From assembly GCA_043804755.1 (NCBI GenBank), contig JAZDIT010000033.1, positions 1-19,152 on the forward strand: a DNA stretch of 19,152 nt, in the 5' to 3' direction. How positions within the stretch are numbered: the first letter of the stretch is position 1; each line of letters opens with the position of its first letter. The notes beneath the pieces are model-generated. The model was not told the DNA's origin and did no database searches. It worked only from the letters and a program-made list of their open reading frames with translations. The DNA comes from JAZDIT01 sp043804755 (GTDB lineage Bacteria > Patescibacteriota > Minisyncoccia > Minisyncoccales > JAQTPW01). Below are positions 14,478 to 19,152 of this stretch, piece by piece. Both the position numbers and the translations under genes were made by a program.

Positions 14478-14993
14478 ATGAAAATTCAAACGAAAGCAAT
14501 TCCAATCGGAAAGGAAAAAATTATTGCGGCCGTCAAATTCGCAACATTGCTAGCAATTGTTGTTTTGGCTCCGGCAATCGGCCAGCAGGCGATAACGGGT
14601 TCGATTGTGAATGCCGTTTTATTCATTTCTGCCGCCACCTTAGGAGTGGAGAGCGCAATCCTGATAGGTTTGATTCCGAGTTTAATATCTTTATCCGTCG
14701 GTCTTCTGCCTGCGATATTGGCGCCGATGGTGCCGTTTATTATGGTGGGGAATACAATATTGATTCTGACCTTTAACTTTTTACGAAAGAAAAATTATTG
14801 GATTGGAGTTGTTACCGCTTCCATTCTGAAATTCGCATTCCTGTTTGGCGTTTCTTCTATTGTTGTCGATTTGCTTCTGAAAAAAGAGATCGCCGCAAAT
14901 GTTGCCGCGATGATGAGCTGGCCGCAACTTTTAACCGCCTTGGCCGGAGGCCTGATAGCTTATATCTTTTTGAAGGCGGCGAAAAATATCTAA
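14478..14993 (+). CDS. Small polytopic membrane protein, ECF S-component-like, in the hydrogenase operon
   Basis: A 171-residue hydrophobic protein with five or six predicted helices (about 16-34, 43-79 as one or two helices, 84-103, 108-132, 146-166). Its size, the GQQAITGSIVNA segment and the small-residue-rich helices resemble substrate-binding S components of energy-coupling-factor transporters, but no family signature is decisive. It starts 4 nt after hydA and ends 9 nt before the P-type ATPase, so it is very likely co-transcribed with both. A role in uptake of a metal or cofactor precursor for the hydrogenase is inferred from context only. No energising ECF T or A subunits are in the window. 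No Shine-Dalgarno. Confidence 0.6.
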   Translation: MKIQTKAIPIGKEKIIAAVKFATLLAIVVLAPAIGQQAITGSIVNAVLFISAATLGVESAILIGLIPSLISLSVGLLPAILAPMVPFIMVGNTILILTFNFLRKKNYWIGVVTASILKFAFLFGVSSIVVDLLLKKEIAANVAAMMSWPQLLTALAGGLIAYIFLKAAKNI

Positions 14994-15002
14994 TTATTTC
15001 AA

Positions 15003-16934
15003 ATGTTGCATCGCGAGCACCGCAAAAAACATCACCGGATATCGACGTTTGCCTTTACCGGCAATGTTTTTTTTCTTTGGTTTGATATCGTTCTTATAAT
15101 CATTTCCTTTTTTGCGCTTTTGGCGAATTTCTTTCAAATAGGTTCCGCCAATCTGACCGTCGTTACTTTAATAGCAGTTGCCTTAATCGGATTCGTGCCT
15201 GTTTTTGCCAGTGCCATAAAATCCCTTTTTAGTCGTCGTCTTACGATAGATCTTCTGGCCAGCATTGCTTTGGCTTTTTCTTTTTTCAGCCATGAATGGA
15301 GATCAGCTGTTTTTATCAGCTTAATGCTGGCTTCCGCACGACTCCTGGCTCAATATACCGATAGCAGGGCAAGACTGGCAATCCAGAGCCTGCTTAAGCT
15401 TTGTCCAGAGACGGTCCATATAAAGGATGGAGGACAAATCATCGAAAAACATATTAAAGATGTAAAAATCGGTGATTTGGTTGTCGTCGACAATGGAGAA
15501 AGAATCGCGGCTGACGGGGTTGTTGTATCCGGTAGTGCGAGCATAGATCAGTCCTCTCTGACCGGAGAATTCATTCCTGTCACAAAAACAGTTGGTGATG
15601 AAGTTTTAAGCTCGACCCTTAACGTTTCTGGATCCTTGGTTGTCGAAACGACAAAAATAGGAGAAGACACCACGTTTGCTAAAACCATAAAATTGATAGA
15701 AGAATCCCAGCAGAGCAAGGCACCAATAGGTTCTATCGCGGAAAAATTCATAAGTTGGTATATTTTACTGACTCTTGTGGGGAGTTTAGTTTTTTATCTG
15801 TCGTTCCATAATTTAAACAAAGTTCTTTCGATACTTCTGGTTACTTGCGCCGATGATTTAGCCATTGCGATACCCCTGGCTTTTTTGGCAGCGATAAGCG
15901 TGGCGGCAAAAAATGGAATCATCATCAAGGGCGCAAACTATCTCGAAGGATTTACGAAGGTAAAGGCCATAATTTTTGACAAAACTGGAACAATTACCGA
16001 GGGCAAGCCGAAAGTCAGAAATACCGTTGCATTCGGAAATAATTCGGAATCCGATTTGCTGAAGATACTTGGCGCGGCAATGCTCAAGTCAAATCATCCG
16101 GTATCGAAAGCGATTTACCAGTTCGCGAGGGAAAAAAATATCCAGTGTTCCGATATCGTGCAGGTTGATGAAAAACCAGGTTTTGGGGTTAAAGGAATGG
16201 TTGATGGAAAATGGATATACGGCGGTAACCTAAAATTTCTTGAGAATAACGGAATTGAATTTTCCGATGGAGAAATCGCGGCGATTGAAAAAGAGAAATC
16301 ACTTGGCAGAATTATTACGATATTGGGGATAGAGAAAAAAGCAATAGGTTTTATTTCTCTTTCTGATACGGTACGTTCTCATGTTGCGCAAGTTATGGAT
16401 GATTTTAAAAAAATGGGAATTGAAAAAATCGTCATGCTTACCGGAGACAATGAGGTGGTAGCAAGCCAGGTTGCGCAGGAAGCGCATATTCCCGAATTCA
16501 GAGCAAATCTGCTGCCTCAGGATAAGGTGAATTTTCTGAAAGGAATATTGAACAAAAATTATAAAACCGTAATGGTAGGCGACGGCATAAACGATGCTGC
16601 AGCATTGTCAGCAGCTGACATCGGAGTCGCTATGGGGGCCATAGGTTCGGATGCGGCAATCGAATCTTCGGATATCGCTTTGATGAAGGATAACTTGGAA
16701 AACATAGGCGGTATCATAAAACTCGGCCGCCGTTCCATGCGCGTGGTGAAACAGGATTTTGTTTTATGGGGAATTCTCAACGGATTGGGTCTGATTTTGG
16801 TTTTTATAAATGTTTTGGGACCGAGCGGTGCTGCCGCATATAACTTCGCAACGGATTTTATACCGCTTATCAATTCATTGAAAATTTTCCGTTTCCGTTT
16901 CGGGAAGGAAAGAACTAAGAAATTGCTGTTTTAG
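15003..16934 (+). CDS. P1B-type (heavy-metal) transporting ATPase with atypical TM6 motif
   Basis: A 643-residue ATP-driven metal transporter in the cytoplasmic membrane. Diagnostic motifs: SLTGEFIPVTK (TGE 187-189, actuator), the phosphorylated D326 in DKTGTIT, the P1B-specific HP dipeptide at 365-366, MLTGDN (478-483) and GDGINDAAALSAADIGVAMG (hinge). The TM6 metal site reads TCADDLAIAIPLA (C282-A283-D284) in place of the usual CPC/SPC/CPH. TM8 contains D618 in a position like the ZntA-type Asp. There is no N-terminal GMTCxxC domain; instead the first 11 residues hold four His (H3, H6, H10, H11). The ion and direction are unclear. Its place in the hydrogenase operon suggests iron or another divalent metal. 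Terminator follows. Confidence 0.88.
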   Translation: MLHREHRKKHHRISTFAFTGNVFFLWFDIVLIIISFFALLANFFQIGSANLTVVTLIAVALIGFVPVFASAIKSLFSRRLTIDLLASIALAFSFFSHEWRSAVFISLMLASARLLAQYTDSRARLAIQSLLKLCPETVHIKDGGQIIEKHIKDVKIGDLVVVDNGERIAADGVVVSGSASIDQSSLTGEFIPVTKTVGDEVLSSTLNVSGSLVVETTKIGEDTTFAKTIKLIEESQQSKAPIGSIAEKFISWYILLTLVGSLVFYLSFHNLNKVLSILLVTCADDLAIAIPLAFLAAISVAAKNGIIIKGANYLEGFTKVKAIIFDKTGTITEGKPKVRNTVAFGNNSESDLLKILGAAMLKSNHPVSKAIYQFAREKNIQCSDIVQVDEKPGFGVKGMVDGKWIYGGNLKFLENNGIEFSDGEIAAIEKEKSLGRIITILGIEKKAIGFISLSDTVRSHVAQVMDDFKKMGIEKIVMLTGDNEVVASQVAQEAHIPEFRANLLPQDKVNFLKGILNKNYKTVMVGDGINDAAALSAADIGVAMGAIGSDAAIESSDIALMKDNLENIGGIIKLGRRSMRVVKQDFVLWGILNGLGLILVFINVLGPSGAAAYNFATDFIPLINSLKIFRFRFGKERTKKLLF

Positions 16935-16970
16935 AGCAGCTAAACGGTTGCTCTCTTTTAATTTTTCAGC
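16934..16970 (+). terminator. Terminator of the hydrogenase/ATPase operon
   Basis: GAGCAGC (16934-16940) pairs with GTTGCTC (16947-16953, one G-U pair) around a 6-nt loop, followed by TCTTTTAATTTTT. The stem begins at the last base of the stop codon. Confidence 0.8.
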
Positions 16971-16976
16971 TAAAAT
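16971..16976 (+). promoter_or_regulatory. Candidate -10 element of the ybaB operon
   Basis: TAAAAT directly follows the preceding terminator and ends 26 nt before the ATG at 17003. An alternative TATTAT (16981-16986) is nearby. No clear -35 element. Confidence 0.35.
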
Positions 16977-17002
16977 AGAATATTATATTTTGTTTAAAAA
17001 AA

Positions 17003-17257
17003 ATGTTTGATCAACTAAAACAATTAAAGCAGATGAAAGATCTGCAGGATAAAATCTCAAAAGAGAAAGCCGAATTTGAGAAAGAGGGGATAAAAGTTAT
17101 CGTTAACGGAAAAATGGAGGTGGAGGAGATAACCCTGAATCCGTCCTTGGATAAAGGACAGCAGGAAAAAATCCTGAAAGATTGCATAAATGAAGCTATG
17201 AGAAAAGTTCAGATGTCGGCCGCCCAAAAGCTTTTTCAATCGGGCGGCTTAAATTAA
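17003..17257 (+). CDS. ybaB: YbaB/EbfC family nucleoid-associated protein
   Basis: An 84-residue protein with the family pattern: an N-terminal coiled coil (MFDQLKQLKQMKDLQDKI), then VIVNGKMEVEEITLNPSL and a C-terminal helix (KDCINEAMRKVQMSAAQKLF). Family members form dimers with a tweezer-like shape that bind DNA and are found on the nucleoid. It is slightly shorter than the usual 100-110 because the Gly/Met-rich N- and C-terminal ends are reduced. In many bacteria it sits with dnaX and recR; here it starts an operon with a DUF167 gene, overlapping it by one base (TAATG). Confidence 0.88.
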   Translation: MFDQLKQLKQMKDLQDKISKEKAEFEKEGIKVIVNGKMEVEEITLNPSLDKGQQEKILKDCINEAMRKVQMSAAQKLFQSGGLN

Positions 17258-17475
17258 TGTTTATAAAAGTAAAAGTTTTTCCGGATTCAAAATCGGAGGA
17301 TATCATCAAAAAAGCCGAAGACAGTTTCGAAGTTCATGTGAAAGAAAAACCGGTGATGGGCCGGGCCAATATTGCCGTTATCGGTTTGCTGTCTTATTAT
17401 TTTGAAGTTCCACGGGAAAAAGTGAGACTGGTAAAAGGATTCAAAGAGCGCAATAAAATATTTGAAATAAAATGA
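17257..17475 (+). CDS. DUF167 (YggU-like) protein
   Basis: A 72-residue protein matching the DUF167 core: KVKVFPDSKSEDI at the start, FEVHVKEKPVMGRANIAVIGLLSYYFEVPREKVRLVKGFKERNKIFEI. The family motif of a glycine/arginine loop (here MGRAN) and the KG...R..K segment are present. Structures of the family show a small alpha/beta fold, and the function is unknown. It overlaps both neighbours: TAATG with ybaB and ATGA with the next gene. Confidence 0.85.
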   Translation: MFIKVKVFPDSKSEDIIKKAEDSFEVHVKEKPVMGRANIAVIGLLSYYFEVPREKVRLVKGFKERNKIFEIK

Positions 17476-17939
17476 AATTCAAAAAAGATAACCGGGATAA
17501 ATTATGGGCTAGATTGGAAATGCAAATTCAAGGGCGAGCGGGAAAGAAGGATAAAAAATTCATCCTAAAGGGCAAATGGAAAAAATTTCTTAGAAAAGAA
17601 AGAAAACTGAAAATTTTTGCGGTTGATGGCGAATGGATAAGAAATAACCTCAGCGTCATATTCGGCCACGGCGGACATGGATATGTGCATGAATTCATAC
17701 CGTTGGATGAAATATGGATAGCTACTCATCACTTCAGCGGTTGCGGATGTAAAAACGTTCGAAGAGACAAAAAAGCATCGAAAGAATATTTTGACAGCAC
17801 TACCTTGCACGAGATAACAGAGTTTTATGAGATGAAAAAAAAGAAAACATATTGGAAAGCTCACCAGATATCACTGGAAACCGAGAAAAAAGCCGGATTT
17901 TTGGAGAATCCTTTTATTGAACATGGACAGAAAGATTAA
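17472..17939 (+). CDS. Histidine-rich HExxE protein of unknown function
   Basis: A 155-residue basic protein not assigned to a named family. After a Lys-rich N-terminus come VDGEWIRNNLSVIFGHGGHGYVHEFIPLDEIWIA (about 51-84) and THHFSGCGC (85-93). A helix LHEITEFYEMKKKKTYWKAHQISLETEKKAG (about 112-142) follows. The last segment has H113-E114-x-x-E117 and, 18 residues on, A130-H131. This spacing resembles proteins seen in CPR and phage genomes with LLHE(x)xE...M...Y..AH......E, which look like degraded or atypical zinc metallopeptidase helices. H66, H69, H73, H86, H87, C91 and C93 add possible metal ligands. Proteolytic activity is not established. It overlaps both neighbours, so it belongs to the ybaB-NUDIX operon. 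Confidence 0.65.
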   Translation: MKFKKDNRDKLWARLEMQIQGRAGKKDKKFILKGKWKKFLRKERKLKIFAVDGEWIRNNLSVIFGHGGHGYVHEFIPLDEIWIATHHFSGCGCKNVRRDKKASKEYFDSTTLHEITEFYEMKKKKTYWKAHQISLETEKKAGFLENPFIEHGQKD

Positions 17940-18363
17940 AAAAGTCGTATGCGCAGGAGGAGTGGTGAGAAAAATTATTGGTGGCAATGTTCACATCTCT
18001 TTGCTCCGGGATTTGCCGAAACACAACTGGTTCTTGCCCAAGGGGCACGCTGAAAAGGGTGAAACTGTAGAACAAGCGGCAGAGAGGGAAATAGGGGAGG
18101 AGACCGGTTTAAGAAAACTCAAGCTGGTTAGAAAACTGGGAATCAAAAAGCGTTTTTCCTACAACAAGGAAGAATTCAAAACAATTCATTATTTTTTATT
18201 CGATTCGTTGGAAGATAAAAAACCGGGGATCATACAAACCGATGAGTTCGATTCGAAAACGCTGGAATTCAAGTGGTTTCCGCTGGAGAATCTGCCTAAA
18301 ATATTCTGGCAGGAGCAGAAGGAAATAATAGAAAAGAATCTGGAATTTATAAAGAATATTTGA
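17923..18363 (+). CDS. NUDIX hydrolase
   Basis: A 146-residue NUDIX protein. The box G-x5-E-x7-REUxEExGU is intact: GHAEKGETVEQAAEREIGEETGL (about 43-65), where the RE..EE residues bind the catalytic divalent metal. The family cleaves nucleoside diphosphates linked to another moiety. The substrate is not predictable here; candidates are oxidised nucleotides, Ap4A or RNA 5' ends. The ATG at 17923 is chosen over the in-frame TTG at 17917. It overlaps the end of the preceding gene by 17 nt, so translation is probably coupled. No terminator is seen after the stop. Confidence 0.88.
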   Translation: MDRKIKKVVCAGGVVRKIIGGNVHISLLRDLPKHNWFLPKGHAEKGETVEQAAEREIGEETGLRKLKLVRKLGIKKRFSYNKEEFKTIHYFLFDSLEDKKPGIIQTDEFDSKTLEFKWFPLENLPKIFWQEQKEIIEKNLEFIKNI

Positions 18364-18377
18364 TATTGTGCGACATT
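18363..18377. repeat. 15-bp repeated motif, copy 1
   Basis: ATATTGTGCGACATT begins at the NUDIX stop codon and lies 11 nt upstream of the -35 of the next promoter. An identical copy occurs at 19133-19147. The core TTGTGCGACA is an imperfect palindrome, so a regulator site is possible. Confidence 0.5.
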
Positions 18378-18387
18378 GTTCATCTGA

Positions 18388-18415
18388 TTGACAATTCTGA
18401 ATAATTATGTAAAAT
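18388..18415 (+). promoter_or_regulatory. Sigma70-type promoter of the unknown 185-residue gene
   Basis: A perfect TTGACA (18388-18393) and TAAAAT (18410-18415) are separated by 16 nt. This is the best -35/-10 pair in the window. The predicted start near 18422 gives a leader of about 79 nt. Confidence 0.65.
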
Positions 18416-18443
18416 AATGGTGGTTCTTTTTATTTTTTCCATT

Positions 18444-18460
18444 CGTAATTTTTAATTACG
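18444..18460 (+). promoter_or_regulatory. Hairpin in the 5' leader of the last gene
   Basis: CGTAATT and AATTACG form a perfect 7-bp stem with a TTT loop, about 40 nt before the start codon. No T-run follows, so it is not a terminator. It could stabilise the mRNA or be incidental. Confidence 0.35.
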
Positions 18461-18488
18461 GATTGATTATATATATAGGATTTTTTTG

Positions 18489-18495
18489 AGGAGGT
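18489..18495 (+). promoter_or_regulatory. Shine-Dalgarno of the last gene
   Basis: AGGAGGT lies 5 nt before the ATG at 18501. It excludes the in-frame TTG at 18486, which is upstream of the Shine-Dalgarno sequence. Confidence 0.8.
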
Positions 18496-18500
18496 TAGAC

Positions 18501-19058
18501 ATGGTTGATAAACTTATAAACGATATAAGAAAAGCTTTAGAACCGGTATGGAATAAGGCCTGTGTAAGGGGACGATGTTGGGGGCAAAAAATTCCCTATA
18601 ACATTCACGGAGGACCGAACATCGTTATGATGATTGGAAACGATATTATCTTTGTTTCCCTGCAAAAGAACAATGCAGTGCTTTACCGGGCTCGGCTGGT
18701 TCAAAATAATCAGTCATGTGTCGAGGTTGAAAAAGCTTTGAGAGCCGCATTCCCCGACATCAAAATCATCAAGCCCCCGTGCAATTACCGGTTTTCTATG
18801 GCAGATGTTGCTGTCATTAAGAAGGACTGGTATTGGATCCATCAACTTTGTGGAGCCCAGGGCGGCTTCGATGAAGTTGCTGGGACTGACGGTAGCGACG
18901 AATACCGTCGGGACGGGATCGCGAAAATCATCGAAGCCCACGCGGAGCAATCCGGCGATTGCTCGCCGGAAGGAGTAAAGGTTTTCTATAAGGGTGAGGA
19001 GAAATTCGACCTTGAGAAACTAATCTCTCTGACATGCAAAGTACCTTGCAGAATATAG
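18501..19058 (+). CDS. Unrecognised 185-residue protein
   Basis: No family was recognised. The protein is soluble-looking, with no signal peptide or membrane segment, and has eight cysteines (ACVRGRC, SCVE, PPCNY, LCGAQ, DCSPE, TCKVPC). An N-terminal helix (MVDKLINDIRKALEPVWNKA) precedes a probable beta-rich part (IVMMIGNDIIFVSLQKNNAVLYRARLV) and KDWYWIHQLCG. A Gly/Asp/Glu-rich stretch around GTDGSDEYRRDGI follows. The gene is monocistronic, with its own promoter, strong Shine-Dalgarno and terminator, unlike the SD-poor operons around it. It may be an accessory gene. A redox or metal role for the cysteines would be a guess. Confidence 0.7.
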   Translation: MVDKLINDIRKALEPVWNKACVRGRCWGQKIPYNIHGGPNIVMMIGNDIIFVSLQKNNAVLYRARLVQNNQSCVEVEKALRAAFPDIKIIKPPCNYRFSMADVAVIKKDWYWIHQLCGAQGGFDEVAGTDGSDEYRRDGIAKIIEAHAEQSGDCSPEGVKVFYKGEEKFDLEKLISLTCKVPCRI

Positions 19059-19086
19059 GTAAAATATAACGGAATTTTCATTTCCG

Positions 19087-19112
19087 AAGGCTCCCAAAGG
19101 GAGCCTTTTAAT
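19087..19112 (+). terminator. Terminator of the last gene
   Basis: AAGGCTCCC (19087-19095) pairs with GGGAGCCTT (19099-19107), 9 bp with an AAA loop, followed by TTAATT. Confidence 0.85.
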
Positions 19113-19132
19113 TCTCTCAGATTAAAGTATTT

Positions 19133-19147
19133 ATATTGTGCGACATT
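19133..19147. repeat. 15-bp repeated motif, copy 2
   Basis: Identical to 18363-18377 (ATATTGTGCGACATT), again directly downstream of a finished transcription unit. A preceding TATTT also matches, with a one-base indel between them. It presumably precedes the next gene outside the window. Confidence 0.5.
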
Positions 19148-19152
19148 TAATT

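Noticed and set aside
2316..18363. Possible recoding of TGA as glycine (Gracilibacteria/Absconditabacteria code)
   Set aside because: TGA ends plsY, the GGR-like gene, the HydB-like gene, DUF167 and NUDIX at expected family lengths, so the standard code applies.

Overview
The window looks like a chromosomal segment of a Candidate Phyla Radiation (Patescibacteria) bacterium, most likely of Parcubacteria type. Several things point there: compact gene packing with ATGA and TAATG overlaps; single-membrane surface proteins with PKD-like, DUF4015 and Gmad2 domains typical of these genomes; many genes without a Shine-Dalgarno sequence; and a short stand-alone set of housekeeping genes. TGA acts as a normal stop (plsY, the NuoF-like gene, the GGR gene), so the Gracilibacteria recoding does not apply. 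The assignment is inferred from gene content and style, not from a marker-gene tree.

Layout. Positions 1-1463 hold the 3' end of a cysteine-rich PKD/DUF11-type surface protein, closed by a strong terminator. Positions 1464-1890 hold tRNA-Val(CAC) inside nested inverted repeats, followed by a cluster of REP-like palindromes with a 28-bp tandem duplication. A small three-zinc-ribbon protein (1897-2238) converges on plsY (minus strand). From about 3089 to 8954 there is a plus-strand run: a DUF4015 putative glycoside hydrolase, DNA polymerase IV, an S41 C-terminal processing peptidase, ribosomal protein L9 and CTP synthase. L27 (minus strand) abuts CTP synthase with no gap. Positions 9341-11126 are a tight three-gene set: a 59-residue membrane peptide, a geranylgeranyl-reductase-like flavoprotein and a cis-prenyltransferase. 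A Gmad2 protein follows.

The most notable block is 11775-16934. It contains a minimal NuoF/HydB-like subunit, a complete 572-residue [FeFe]-hydrogenase with all H-cluster ligands, a small polytopic membrane protein and a P1B-type metal ATPase. The ATPase has an atypical transmembrane-6 motif (CAD instead of CPC) and a histidine-rich N-terminus. All four are co-directional with gaps from a 4-nt overlap to 9 nt, and terminators bracket the set. This suggests a fermentative redox module: reducing equivalents pass through the flavin/Fe-S subunit to H2, with dedicated metal handling. No HydE/F/G maturases and no NuoE/HydC subunit are present in the window.

The last part (17003-18363) is an overlapping operon of YbaB/EbfC, a DUF167 protein, a histidine-rich HExxE protein and a NUDIX hydrolase. 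An unrecognised 185-residue gene follows with its own canonical promoter, strong Shine-Dalgarno sequence and terminator. A 15-bp motif upstream of this gene recurs right at the window end. Four plus-strand promoters share the element GTGNTAAWAT. Three of these, and the L27 promoter, sit so close to the start codon that leaderless mRNAs are likely.
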